From NCBI RefSeq assembly GCF_031755915.1, contig NC_083379.1, forward strand, positions 28,334,001-28,398,000: DNA of 64,000 nt, given 5' to 3'. Made by a program: the position numbers and the translations under genes. The notes under the pieces were generated by a model. That model was not told where the DNA came from. It did no database searches and worked only from the letters and a program-made list of their open reading frames with translations. The DNA is from Ziziphus jujuba. Its lineage: Eukaryota; Streptophyta; Magnoliopsida; Rosales; Rhamnaceae. How positions within the stretch are numbered: position 1 is the first letter of the stretch; the number at the start of each line of letters is the position of its first letter. Of the stretch, positions 11,276 through 23,175 are shown in pieces.

Positions 11276-12592
11276 TTGATTCAAAATATTTATGTGTTGC
11301 AAACTTCAAACAAACACTTGAAACCTATAGGCTTCTACCTAAACCCCGAGACCACCATAATTACACCACCACACACTAGATTCAAAAAAAAATTCAAAAC
11401 TTATATCTCTTCTGATGTGATTCTGCCCGTGCCCGTTCAACCGACTACCCACTGGGGTACGGATCCTATACAAATGAAGATGGGGCCAATCACTAGGGTA
11501 CAATTTAAGAGAATTGAGGAAAACTTGGCTAGATTTATTCGTGGAGTGATTCAATCTCAAGAGAGCATGACAATACCTGAAGATACAAGACCCGTTTTAA
11601 GCCTCCAAGTGGTGGAGACCAATACAGACTCGGGTAGCTATTTTCATGCAAATTTGGACTCCAAGCAGCAAGGAATGGTTCTAACACTTCATGAACTCAA
11701 TGAATATCATTAAAGAGGACATGGAATCCAGCCCAAGGTAGAATCAAAAACATCTAAAAAGGACTTGTACGGACAGCCTCTCAATTTGGCCAAAAGTATG
11801 CTGTTTTGCAGCTAGCGTTGACTTTTCTTCTTGTTGATTTATTCCAATCAAGAGGCAACTTATGGGAATTATTATTAATCATATTTGATATCCTATATGG
11901 CATATGGAAGCTGATTTGGAGCCCAAACAAGCTGGAGATTGGTCAAAGATACCTTAGTAGTCAAACTAATCAACTAGTTTCCTAATTTGATTTTTATTTT
12001 TCATTTTAGGAAATTAGTCTTTTATTTTGATTTTTATTTATTTATTTGCTGGAAAAATAAGTTTATGAAAGTTATTATTTTATTATATCAATTGTAAATT
12101 AATTAATTTCTAATTCAAAATAAAGGAATGAATTAATCCAAATTAGTTTAGGAAACTAAGAAAAATTAGGCACTTTCTTTTTCTCTACTTTCCTTTTCTC
12201 TACTTTCTTTTTATCAACAATTTGTGTCCGGTTTTGAATTAATTTTTTAGGGCTTTTGATTTGTAATCTTAGCCTATATAAAGGCTTATTTTCAATAAGA
12301 AATCAAGCTTGAATTTTATACAAAAAATTATTTATGAGATTGAATTCTCTTTATTCTTTTGAACACCTAAAACACTATTAGTGAATGAGTGTTTTGGTTT
12401 GACTTATCAGTAGGTCTTTCCATCACCTATTGTGGCATCTTCATTATATACCAAGGTTTCTAATTACAGTTGGTTAGAGGTCAAAGTAACCATTAGAACT
12501 TGAACATAATTAGATTTAGGCTAATATAATACAGTTTTAGACGCAGGTCATCCGAGATTCGTATCATCTTCTTTAGAACCAATTTTGCCATT
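11276..12592 (+). mobile_element. 3' end and LTR of LTR retrotransposon family B
   Basis: The 145-codon frame at 11276-11713 contains MGPITRVQFKRIEENLARFI. This resembles the GP-ITRA-AKRF C-terminal peptide common near the end of plant gypsy polyproteins. Non-coding sequence to about 12592 then follows (TATATAAAGGCTTATTTTCA, GAACACCTAAAACACT). The whole block is repeated in inverted orientation at about 41460-42660 with many mismatches. A TATA-like box and AT-rich tail fit an LTR. A second possible LTR-like block (TATAAATAGG near 11240) lies just upstream. Ends and target duplications are not resolved. Confidence 0.6.
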
Positions 12593-12998
12593 GTTTCACA
12601 TAATACGCAACTTAACTCTCATTATAGAAAAATTATACATGTAAGTGTGTGCGCACATAAAAGGAAAGTTGGAGCAATACATAGTACTGAAAGAAACTAG
12701 AGTAATGAAAGAAATTAGATTATTGAAGAGAGAGTACAATTGTATTTATTATTGAATTAAAAAAAATGATGCCAAAGACCATAAAAATTTGATTATTCTT
12801 CTTTACATCAAACAACAAATTAAATTTCAAAATAACCTAGTACTCTCCACATGATAAGAAGTGGAAATTTGAATCATTTCTAAAAGAATTTTTTTCTTTG
12901 CTACTCTTCACCATGCCATAACTCTTGGCCTGATCTCATCAATTAATGTGAATGAAATATTCCATATTCACAAAAAATTCGTAACAAAACAGCAAAAG

Positions 12999-13027
12999 GG
13001 GAGAGAGAGAGAGAGAGAGAGAGAGAC
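12999..13027. repeat. (GA)n microsatellite downstream of the AP2 gene
   Basis: About 14 GA dinucleotides, roughly 55 bp beyond the stop codon of the AP2 gene, so probably in or near its 3' UTR. Confidence 0.85.
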
Positions 13028-13080
13028 TTCCACAGCTCCAATCTTCATCCAACCATTAAATGTGTCTCTCCCTCCAAGCT

Positions 13081-14055
13081 TCAAAAATCGCATTGAAACA
13101 TGGGTGGCATCAATGAGTTGAGCTCACCAAATATAATATCATCTCCATGATCTCCATAGCTGCTGGAATCTTGGCAATCAAAGTAAGTCTGTATGTCATC
13201 AGGAAACGTACACTGAGGTGGGTCCGACTCTGGTGGCGACACCTGGCTATCAACTGCCGATGTCATCTCCATCATCTCCTTGAACTTGGTTGACTGAAGC
13301 AGGAGGCCAAGGGCTGATGTAGCAGTGGCTGGGCGAGGCTGACCTAGAATGGTTTCCCCAGAGCCACTTGTTTGTTGTTGGTTCTGGAAAAATCCCAATC
13401 CAAGTTCTTGGTTAAGGTTTTGGGTTAGGTTAGGCTGTTCAGTGCTTGTAGTAGTAGTAGTATTGATAAAACTTGGAAAGCTGGTATTCTCATTGTCGTG
13501 GCCATTAGGTTTTAGCCATTTGATGTAACGGCTGAGATCAAAGTTTGTGACTGCATTAAGACCACGGTACTCTATGGCCGCCATGTCGTATGCTGTTGCA
13601 GCTTCTTCTTGTGTGGCTGCAGCAACAATTAAATTTCATTTTTAATTTTTTTGGTAAATACAAATTTAATTATTATGAGGTAATTTATTGAAAACTAAAT
13701 TTATATATACAAGTCCATAACTATATTATGTACGTGATAGATGATTAAATTTTAGGAATATCGTAGAAGGGTAGGCCAAATATTTAGTTGCCCCTAGTGG
13801 CTAGTGATGAGAAATTATTAATGCAATTCCGGTTTGGTGGTTAGTACTGCCAACTAAGTGACTGTGATTGATTTTTATTTTGGTAGCTATAAAAAGGGGG
13901 CATGCTTCTGATCAGTAAGTGTAAGAATATTGAAGATATATACATATATATGGAAGGGTTTTTTATTTTGTGGATATTCATAAGTTTTAATGTGCAGATA
14001 TTTACAATATAATTTTTTTTTTTATAATATACTAGTATTATTGAAGAATTATCTG

Positions 14056-14087
<32 letters not shown>

Positions 14088-16873
14088 ATCATTTCAATAT
14101 CATTACATTTAAAAATGTGAAACTGATGTGTTTTTTAAGAATACTTAGTGGCTTGTATGTATGATACAGTACTGTTTATAGACATGGTATATAAAGAAAC
14201 TTCCATTCATCCCATTGGGGAAAAAAAAAGACAGAATATATACCTTTTATTGCTAGTTTTGGAATCTCTGATTTTTTTTTTTTTTCGGGGTTTTTTGGGG
14301 GGTCAACTTTCGAATATATGTTGTCGCTACGTCTTATTGGACGCCTAAAATGAGACAAAACTTGTAAAAAGAATAAAGATACTTTTAAGAGGCAGTTTAG
14401 TGGGAAGCAAAAAAGTTTCCAGTCATGTGATTCGTCAGGGAACTTTTTCAGTAAGATTTTCGATTGGTGAAGGGTGAATAAGTTAAAGTTGAATTAACTT
14501 CCTATATGTTTTGAAGGATAAAATGTCACGAAAGGCAAAGGGGAAAAGGCCTTTTTCAATGTCAATGAAAATCCTAAAGCATCCAATTCCAAGGTGCTAG
14601 AAATAAGCATATCTGATCTCCTTCACTCGATATGGATATATATATATATATATATATACACACGACCATAATATGATGGAAACATCATCTAGCTTATTAG
14701 ACATTAAACATCTATTTACATATAATTCATAAATTATATTATCAAAATTATTTAAATTGGATATCAAAATTATTTAAATTGGATATACTTAATATAAATT
14801 AGACAGCATCATCCAAAATTAAAATATTATATTTATATAATATAAATATTAGTTTCATTATTATGGGCAATAGAGTTCAAAATATCCTATTTGACTATAT
14901 CTCATAACATGTCATAGGATATGTAAATTCAATTTCAATATCCCACAAAATATTATGTTGTGCAAGATACTTTAATCTCTATTATAATTGAGAATATTTC
15001 CCGCATATATTTTATAGCTAGGGTTAAATAAGTTGATAAGTTCGTGATTAGTTATATTTAATGCTACTTTTAAAGGAATTATAAATGGTTTAAAACCGCA
15101 AGGAAACATGATTGGGAATTAATTATAAAGCGAGGAAGAGTGATTACCATATGTCCCAAGATAGAGATATTTGTTGCCAAAGACTCGTCCAATTCGAGCT
15201 TCCCACCTTCCATTGTGATGATGTCTGCTCATTAAATTACAAGAAATTGACAACTTTAATTTTTGATAAAGATATATAGCAACAATATTGGTTTTCTCAT
15301 TATTTCCTACTGTTAGTATTTTAGTTTTCTTTTACGACACGTATGTATTTAGCTTTAATCAGTGCAAACACCGTTAATTATATATTATTTTTAAAATTTG
15401 ATTGCCTAACCTATTTAAACTGAAAAGTTGTACTTTTCTTATAATTCGTTTATAAAGACATTAAATTTTGCCAGCTATAATTTGTATTTGTTCTTTTAAA
15501 ATAACCGACAAAAAAGGCTCATCATATAACAGGACAAAAAAGGCTCATAAATAATGATGATGATAACAAATGTAAAAGAAGGAAAAGGGGGAAAAAAAGA
15601 TAAAATAGAATCTGGAAATTGGATAAATATTCATAGCATATTTATACCTGGCAACGCCTCTATATTTTGAGACTCCCCTCGAAAAACCACTGCTTTTCCT
15701 GGAAAATTTAGCAAATCCCACATTAATTCGGAAAATGTATATTTGTACTTTCTATTTTTCGCTATATTAATTCGAAAAATATATAATTGCACTTTTTTTC
15801 TTTTTTGCTATCTTTTCTTCATCATTATAACAAATTAAAGTAAGAATTATAAATGACGTAAACAGAAGCCACATATACCTTCTCAACGATCCAATATATT
15901 CTTCTCTTGCCACACCCTCCATTTCTTTCAATTCTTTCTCATAAGTTGCTAACTACATGTTTTAATTTAAATAATTGTTAGTTTCTGTCTTCCTCAATTT
16001 GCCACTTTGTTGCAAAACAAATATATATATATATATATATATCAATTAAACAAAATAGATGATTACCGGAAAGTTAAGAATGGTGTCTTGACCCCAGTAT
16101 TTGAGTGCTGCTAAGTCATAAGCATGTGCTGCTGCTTGTTCATCATCGTATGCACCTGCAAACATAGACAGAAATAAATATATAATCTTTCTGTGATATG
16201 GATATCAGTTAACAATCAACATGATCTTTAAAAAGAAAAATCTAGGCTATAATTAATAAACTTTTGATGGTCTTCCAATTTTTTTTCTTTTTCCTTTTTT
16301 TTTTTTTTTTTTCCCCAACTAGTAAATGGAAAACGCACCAAGATAGACTGCATAATTTGGAGTAGCAATATCCAAGCCATCGACCACCAGCAGAAGAAGG
16401 AAATTACCAAGGGAAAGAAGGAAACAATCAATGATACTGCTAAAGAAACATAAAATTGCAATGCCATGTAAATAATAATATTTATATGAAAGATTAAATA
16501 TATGTATAACATATATATATATATATATATTAACCTTGGCGTCCTTTCTTGTTCTGTGATTCATTCCAGCAATTCTTGTCCCATAAATGTGCCTCATACC
16601 GGCCGGTCCATCTATGCCTGAAAACATGCATATACCATCCATTAACAATTACCCAAGATAAACCAGAAGATATTCAACACTAATTAAAATCAGCTATACA
16701 ATGTCATTTTCAACCAACCTAGTGACACCTCGATAAACGGAGCTTCTTTGAGGAGGAGAGTCTCTAGGGACACTTCTCCTTGTTCTCTTAACCTTTATAG
16801 CCGTGTTAGCTGTAGTATTAGTGTTGTTGTTTGCATTATTGCTTTTCCGGTTCTGCTGTGATAACTTAGCCAT
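13081..16873 (-). CDS. WRI4/ADAP-like double-AP2-domain transcription factor
   Basis: Eight coding exons join in frame, all with GT-AG introns: 16719-16873, 16535-16617, 16339-16347, 16067-16155, 15879-15952, 15648-15698, 15148-15224 and 13081-13616. They give 357 residues, close to Arabidopsis WRI3/ADAP and WRI4. The third exon is the 9-bp VYL micro-exon typical of this subfamily. AP2 repeat 1 runs from SSVYRGVTR through [25 protein letters not shown] and [16 protein letters not shown]2 repeat 2 runs from [20 protein letters not shown] through NKYLYLGTY and [19 protein letters not shown]. The C-terminus has [15 protein letters not shown], a motif I recall from WRI4 and ADAP, so the call is this branch rather than WRI1. 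Such nuclear factors activate glycolytic, fatty-acid, cutin or wax genes, or modulate ABA responses. The start [10 protein letters not shown] matches the Arabidopsis start MAK. Branch assignment within WRI3/WRI4 is moderate and family assignment is firm. Confidence 0.93.
16339..16347 (-). other. 9-bp micro-exon (VYL) of the AP2 gene
   Basis: TCTATCTTG is flanked by an upstream CAG acceptor and a downstream GTGCGT donor on the minus strand. It completes a Val codon begun by the G ending the previous exon, then gives Tyr, Leu and the first base of Gly. Tiny exons at this point are known from WRI1-type genes. Automated gene prediction often misses them, and the first AP2 domain would then be broken. 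Confidence 0.9.
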
Positions 16874-17039
16874 TGATCGATGGTGAAGAAAAAGAGGAAG
16901 AAGAAGAAGAAGAAACAAGAAGAAACAAGATGAATAATAATAATAATAATTAAGAGATAAGAAAAAAATCATATGACTGAGTCCTCCAATGAAGGGGAGG
17001 CTTTTAAATGGAAAAGAAAGAGTGTGGGCTGGCAATGTT

Positions 17040-19730
17040 TAGAGAATATAAGCCGGCTGATGATAGCCGAATTGGATTTTTCGTGGTGCTATGGCCGTCT
17101 TTAACCGGCTTTGCTGTTGGCTTTCTTATTAAAATCTATTTGATGTGCCTCTTTCTGTCCTAATCTTAGTCCTTTCCCTTTTCTCATCCTTTTTCTCTTC
17201 TTCTCTCACCACAAACGAATGAATACGTACATATACATCATATTCATAAATATACCTGCGTGGACGTATTATTAAACGAATTTAATTATATATTCGAGAT
17301 TTTTGAATCTTATTGAATGATTATTTTAACTTAATTATTGATGGTGAGTAAACCAAAATGAAAATATTAGCTAAACCGGTAGTCATAGGCATATTCAACA
17401 TATGATATCAATATGTTTGTGAATAGTATGACTTAATAATAGGATGAACTAATAAAATATATTTGGTTCACTTGTTATCAATGTATATAAACCATATAAA
17501 TTTAATTATATAAAGTTTACTGATTAATTAAACCTATTCTAATTAGCATTAAGTGGGACTTAAATTTTCGAGTTCATGTAAGATTTTACTATAATTATAT
17601 GTTAAATTTTGAATTAATACGACAATATTCTCTTTATCGTCATACCCAAGAATGTTTATTCTCCTATGTTATCGATTCGTCTGCGAAACTGAACCAAACC
17701 AGGAGTTACAATCCAGTATAGGATGTCACATCACCAAATATTTATACATAAATTTAATGTTATTTTATTACCCAAAAATAAAAAACTTTAATGTCATTTT
17801 AAGTTGCCCCAGGCTGAGTTGTATCCTCTCTGGTTGACTTCATGTACTCATCCTTGGTGCCTTAACTGGATTTTTTAGACAATTTCTTTTTCATTTTTTT
17901 TCTCTTTTTCTTTCTTCTTTTTCCAATATGGATGTTACAAGCATGTGAATGGTATTAATGATAAAAGTGTTATGCAATTTTTTGTAGGTTTAAGGGTTGC
18001 CCCACTTTCATTTTTCAATGAACTGGCTATCTAAAAATTTAGTGTCTCATTCCCACCGAGTAGATATGGTATGGGGCCCTTGGGTGTTGAACAATATGTG
18101 CAGTGCCCATTCTCCACGGGAACCCTGCATGGGTAGATGGGACTAATTCATATTGTCCCACACTACTTGACCATATTCCTGTTTGTGAAAACTTTGGTAA
18201 GGAGACCATTCGGGCTTTTCCTAACATCCATGTTGTGGGCCAACTTAATCAGAGTTCAAAATTTAGTAAGTTTCAATTTAGCTTGGCATATCAAAATTAT
18301 TGGTCACCTAATTTTTGCATTTTTTTTTTTTTTATTATACTTAGAAAGATATTTAGCATTCAAGTCCAACAAGAAAAAAACCAAACAAAAAGTTATTTCT
18401 CTACTAGATGGAAGGATGATAATTTTGTTTGCTTTGGGGTTTTCAAACAGACAATACGTACATAGTTTTACTCCAGTTTATCGTTAAATATTACTAATTA
18501 CAAAAATAGCGTAAAATTTTAATCTTTTCCTTTGTATGTTCATTTATGAAGATCATGATAATATCACTTGAATTATGCCAACAACAGGAGTTAGATAGCT
18601 GGACCCTACTGGTGGAATATAGAGGTTAAGCCTTATTTATTATAATGTAATATTTTTAATTATAAATTTTATATTGTAATATTGATAGATATTAGGTTCA
18701 TACTTTTAGTTCCTTTTGTTCTTTGGGAATTAAGGTCATTTTCTCAGCCAAGTTTTCATGTTTATCTTTAGAGTTTTATTCCCCAGCTAGATGTCCAATT
18801 TTGCTTAGATAATCAACAAAACTCTTAAGCATATATTTGCAACTTTCACTCATTTCTAACAAAAAGAATATTTGTTGAGATAATATTCATGACAATGACT
18901 TCAATGAAAGGTGATGGATTTTAATATTCAATACAAAATACTTGATGAACCCAAGTTTGGTTGTGATTGTTCCAACTGTTTTCCGAATTGACTTCAATTT
19001 TTTAGTTACTAATTAAATTATTTTTAAAGGACATCAAACTCAGGTGACATGAAAACGAAACAATATATACATATAGATTTAGATAATACAGACCAAAACT
19101 ATATTTCAGTTAAATGATCTTCGAAGAAGCGCATTGTAACCAACTTTTTTCAATATAATTTAAAAAAAAAAAAACAATTATTTACTTTTCAAATAAAATT
19201 AGATGGAAAACATAATTATGGAATGAATAATATATTGCTATACGAGCTGACTGTTTTTTGGTGAATACATATATACGGGCTGTTGAAAACTGTTTTTGAA
19301 CTTCGATTTGAGCTTCAATCCTTGTTTTGGACCAGACTTATAATCCATTATTGTTGGGCCTCCTATATAAATACTCATTCTGGGTTAGTGGTGGAGTTCC
19401 ATCTTTAGAATGAGAAGTTCTATTTCCACGCCCAAAAGACAGAATGCAGTCCTACGTTCCTAAATTCCTATGATACGGTATAAGTCTTTTTTCTTTACTA
19501 AAATATTCCACAGTGATACCTGGAAGCCGCTGATCTTCTTCCTGTGGTGGCAGCTTTTCTTTACTTTAGAAAAAAAGTGGAAGAAGAACTTTGTTGCCTC
19601 TATTATGGTCCATTAGGAAGTCGAACAAGTTCAATGCCTAATTCTTAACCACCCTATTTTTCAAAATTCCTAGAATATTGTCTAGCCGTCTTTTCATGGT
19701 GATCCCTGGAAGCTACTAATCCTCCGCCTA
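17040..19730. other. Intergenic: promoter side of the AP2 gene, no gene seen
   Basis: No coding region could be supported. A TTTAAAA box lies near 17005 on the minus strand, just inside the left boundary, with GCCGGC-type motifs at about 17050-17110. These are possible promoter elements of the AP2 gene, inferred only. A diverged duplicate of about 45 bp occurs at 19515-19560 and 19700-19740 (TGATACCTGGAAGC and TGATCCCTGGAAGC, followed by GTGGTGGCAGC and CGGTGGCTGC). The open frames at 18039-18487 have no recognisable product. Confidence 0.6.
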
Positions 19731-19739
19731 CGGTGGCTG

Positions 19740-19862
19740 CTACACAAGAAAAAAAAAACATCGGTTTTTCTCTCAGAAAAAAAAAAAAAAAAACAGATGC
19801 TAAACAAAAAAAAAAATCGGCTTTTCTAAAAAATACCGATTTTGCATCGGCTTTGCTCCTAG
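19740..19862. repeat. A-rich fragment related to the hairpin MITE at 30.7 kb
   Basis: Alternating A-runs and ATCGGCTTTT or ATCGGTTTTT segments end in GCATCGGCTTTGC. The same alternation (A or T run plus CGGCTTTG) builds the element at 30695-31162. It lies about 70 bp left of the Mutator-like terminal repeat. It is probably a fragment of the same MITE family. Confidence 0.4.
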
Positions 19863-19931
19863 TCTACATGAAACTCCATCCGATCGGTCATGACTATAGA
19901 ATCTCTATATATATATAGATATACATATATA

Positions 19932-21252
19932 GGGAAAGTCTAGAGTAAGGACCGACCGCATGCATTCTTTACGGACCAAAAACGTGAGAGAATAAAGACC
20001 ATTGGATTTTCATATCTGGCGTCAACAGTCCAGATGGAATTGCAACTCTCACGTGAGAATTTTGGCAAAATCTCCCCTTCCCGCTCACAGCAGCTCGCAT
20101 TCCCGCTCGCATCAGCTGGAACCACCTTTGCCAAAATTCCTCTTCTCCTCTATTTCCACCCCCTTCCCGCTCGCATCTCCCCGTTCGGAACCAGCCCAAC
20201 CAGCCACCGACCTGATTATTTCAAAAATCTCAAACCCAGCCCAACCAGCCACCCTTCGGAACCAGAAAGAGTCGCCATCGTTAGTGCCTTGCCGTTGCAG
20301 TGTGGGTTCTTTGCCATTCCTTCCTTCCTCTCCTTCATTTTGATTTTTCTATACCTCTGTTTGTGTTTTTATGTTTTATATATATATATATATATATTTT
20401 TTTTTTTTTCATTCTGGTCCAGTTCTGTTCTTTTAAAAAATAATAATAATAATGTTTCTCTTTTTGTTTCATTGCTTTTAAAGTGTTTTTATTTTTTATT
20501 TTTTTTGGGTAATCACTTAATGTATATAGTTATTCTTATTTACTTAGGCTTCTAGAAATCATAATGTAATAAACTCTTTTGAATTATTTTGTTTATTCTA
20601 TGGATCTCATTGTTTACTAGGAGCAAATATTCAAGAAATTGCTTTCTTTTTTAAGATTGTGGCTCCAATATCTAGAGTTGAGAAGCTTGTTAGATTTCTG
20701 TGGATGATGGAATCGACCAAATCCTAAAATGACAGATCTGGCAAAGCTAAAGCCTTCATTCCGGCAAGATGGGTCAATAACAGCAGGTATTAAAGATAGA
20801 AATGGAATGGTAGAATTTTTTTTTCTTTTTTTTTTTAATTTTTATTGGCCATATCTATCTATAGAGTTGATTATCGGTAGTTGTATTGACAATGAAATTC
20901 ATATTTTTTTGGGAATTCCATTCAGTTGAGTGATGGTGCTGTAGCAGTGCTCCTCATAAAAAGATTAGTGCTAAAATGCAGAAGGTACTTCCTACTCTTG
21001 GTGTTTTCAGGTATATTGGTGAAGCTACATTTATAACAAGGAGGTAAATACCAAAATGATAACTAGTTGGAACAAAGTCGTACGCAGCGTGGTGAATGGG
21101 AAGGGGAGAAATGTGCAAAAAAACCCACACATGAGGGAAGCTTCAATTTCCACCATCCGTGACAGATATAACAATCGAAAGGCAGGGAATTTCAGTATGT
21201 TTTTGGACCGCACAGGAGCCATACGGACGGTCCTCATATTAGACACTCCTGT
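19932..21252 (+). mobile_element. Pack-MULE-like unit carrying a thiolase gene fragment
   Basis: The left terminal repeat starts at 19932 (GGGAAAGTCTAGAGTAAGG, then ACCGACCGCATG). An inverted, diverged copy ends near 21252 (CCGTCCGTATGG on the minus strand, then CTCCCCTTCCCATTCAC). Between them are two exon-like pieces of a 3-ketoacyl-CoA thiolase gene separated by intron-like sequence. A host gene fragment between MULE terminal repeats with no transposase is the definition of a Pack-MULE. Sequence flanking the right end (ATGTATATA) matches the left flank ACATATATA at 7 of 9 positions, so the insertion boundary is uncertain. GC-rich sequence at 20060-20330 is part of the left arm or a further capture. 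Confidence 0.6.
20651..21010 (+). pseudogene. Captured 3-ketoacyl-CoA thiolase (KAT-type) gene fragment
   Basis: Exon A (about 20651-20786) encodes ISVDDGI and then, after a one-base deletion, RPNPKMTDLAKLKPSFRQDG and SITA, ending at a GCAG/GT donor. Exon B (20926-21010) follows an ATTCAG acceptor and encodes LSDGAVAVLLIKR and, after another frameshift, KMQKVLPTLGVF, ending at an AG/GT donor. Plant peroxisomal thiolases have VDDGIRPNTTLA, LAKLKPVFKKDG, VSDGAGAVLLMKR and MQKGLPVLGVFR in this order. The intact enzyme does the last step of beta-oxidation. This piece covers only the middle of the enzyme, without the active-site Cys or His regions, and is frameshifted, so it cannot be an enzyme. 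Retained introns mean it was copied from genomic DNA. Family match is by memory. Confidence 0.7.
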
Positions 21253-22905
21253 ATGTATATATTTATGTGCAATGTTATTTATTTAGCATTACTGCTATGT
21301 AGCATTAATCATAAGTTTTTTTTTTAATTTTTTTTTTATGTAATGTTTGAATTTTGCTCAGTTTTTATTGTTCTTTTCCTGAACTGTTTTGTTTATTGGA
21401 ATTTGGGATTCAGAATTATGAAATTTTACTTGGTTTTATGTATTGGATTCCACTGAATTTCTTAAAATGGTCAGATTCCTCTTTAGTTTTCTAGTAACAT
21501 ATTGTTGATTGATTTACTGTAATCAAAACTGGGGATGTTGAAATGCTGCTTTAATAATATATATTGTCTATTTGTGGGAAGATAGTTTATAGTTCATAAG
21601 CTTTCTAATCAAAAGTTGCTCATCTATTTTGGAAATAAATAATCTTAATTCTAGAGAAGGTAAAAAATTTTAGAGGTACTTAGATTTATAATTTTGTTAT
21701 GAATATAGCCATTGCAATGGTGTCAAAAGATTGACTTTCTGGTGTGCAATTTGGAGGATTTTGCCATGGGACATCATTTTTATATGTTTAAGCTTGTTGT
21801 TTGGTACATGATTCCAGGTGTCTCATATCATTTAAAAAATTAAAAGCTTACTTGATACTCGCATTGCTTATATATTGTTGCGTTCCGTTTATTTTGTGAA
21901 GAATTCCCAATTAGATATTGTATTGTTTGTTTTAGATTCTCCTTCCGGGTTTTCATATTTGGCTGTTTAGTGTACGTCAATAATGAGGTGGATTGGTCAA
22001 AGTTTTATGATTTCTGACTTCATTGCAGGCAAACCATGGGATCTACAATTGTAAGCCTCCTAACAAAGCTAAGATAAAACTAAGGTGATATGAGTGCCAA
22101 CAAAATTGCTTCTTTATTTATCAAACACATGTTCTATTTTTAGAAACTTTCATTATGCAAATTTTCGCAAAATTCATTGAATTATAGGAAATCTATGAAA
22201 TCAACTAACTCAATAATTGTAAATATTGATTCTTCACACTTGACATCCCTACTATGTATGATCCATATACGGGCTAGGGCTGCCAAATACCAATGTGCGT
22301 CTTTAAGTTTGAGAATGAAGGGTCAAATTTTCATTGAAGTTGTATGTTGTGGAAGACGTACAGCGTTAGTAGTATGTAATTTTCTTTTCTCATTAAGAGA
22401 CTTGGGGTGTAATTAGCCCGTAACTGTAATGTGACATTTCTGCCAGCAGGCTGCTTTATGTTTTCTTTCTACTTTGTTCTTCTTTCTTCTTTCTTGGATT
22501 CTACCTCCAACTTCGTTATTGCCTAGTGGCTAAACTGGAAAATATATTAAGGTACTCTTGAATTCATTTTGAGATTCCGGTACTGCATTTATTTTCTTTA
22601 GGATTTCTTAGCTCACATTATAAGATAAGATGCGCTATCCTTTCACTTTTAGAGAGGGAAAAAAAATGAAGAAGAAGAAGAAGAAGAAAGTGCTATACAT
22701 TGACATTATTTGCATCTATATATCCATGTTGCTTAGTTGGAAAATAGTATTTTTCCATCTTATACAACAATAAAATGTTGTAAGCAATTTGAAAGATATT
22801 CGATATTGTGTTCATGGAAGTGTTGTGTATTGCCACACCAAGTCTGTCCCCTAAGATACGTAACAATGATATATATATTGTTAAGTCCATGAATGATCAT
22901 AGAAT
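21253..22905. other. Unassigned AT-rich stretch inside the MULE region
   Basis: No full gene is seen. At 22029-22084 a short open block (frame ANHGIYNCKPPNKAKIKL) is bounded by TTGCAG and an AG/GTGATA donor, so it could be a small captured exon, but I do not recognise it. A (GAA)n tract lies at 22668-22688. The other open frames here are short and featureless. Confidence 0.4.
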
Positions 22906-22906
22906 G

Positions 22907-23170
22907 CTATCGAGCTTCTATCCCTGAAATTGATATATCATTAACAATGTAGGCTCCTGGATTCTCTGACATGTTTTTTTTATCTACTCCTTTGAGGATA
23001 GAGAAAGCTGGTTGTTTTGGATGTGGGGGAGTTACTGCATATCCTCCAAGCATTGACACAACATCTGCCATGTTTGGTCTATCTGCTGCGACTTCTTGCA
23101 CACACAAGAGAGCAACTTGGGCACGCCGTATAAATTCATCTGTCGAATTACATGTTTCTGCTTTTGCCTT
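22907..23170 (-). pseudogene. C-terminal fragment of a receptor-like kinase
   Basis: Read on the minus strand, the frame gives CNSTDEFIRRAQVALLCVQE, then VAADRPNMADVVSMLGG, PPHPKQPAFSILKG and a stop. This is the last part of subdomain XI and the tail of plant S-locus-lectin (G-type) or DUF26-like receptor kinases, where ALLCVQE, ADRP-M-DVVSML and PKQPAF are diagnostic. The ATP-binding and catalytic subdomains are missing upstream, where a GC-rich tandem array takes over. It is a truncated piece, probably the last exon, lying inside the MULE region and possibly captured by it. The intact protein would be a membrane kinase, but this fragment has no catalytic residues. Confidence 0.8.
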
Positions 23171-23175
23171 ATATT

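Noticed and set aside
16228..16648. Minus-strand open frames overlapping AP2 introns
   Set aside because: They are read-through of introns around exon 2 and the micro-exon, and are not separate genes.
16694..17035. Extended N-terminal frame of the AP2 gene beginning MPAHTL
   Set aside because: The first codon is TTG, not ATG. The first real in-frame ATG is at 16972, and the family start is at 16873.
18039..18487. Overlapping open frames at 18.0-18.5 kb
   Set aside because: No recognisable protein, no splice context, and both strands are open. Treated as intergenic.
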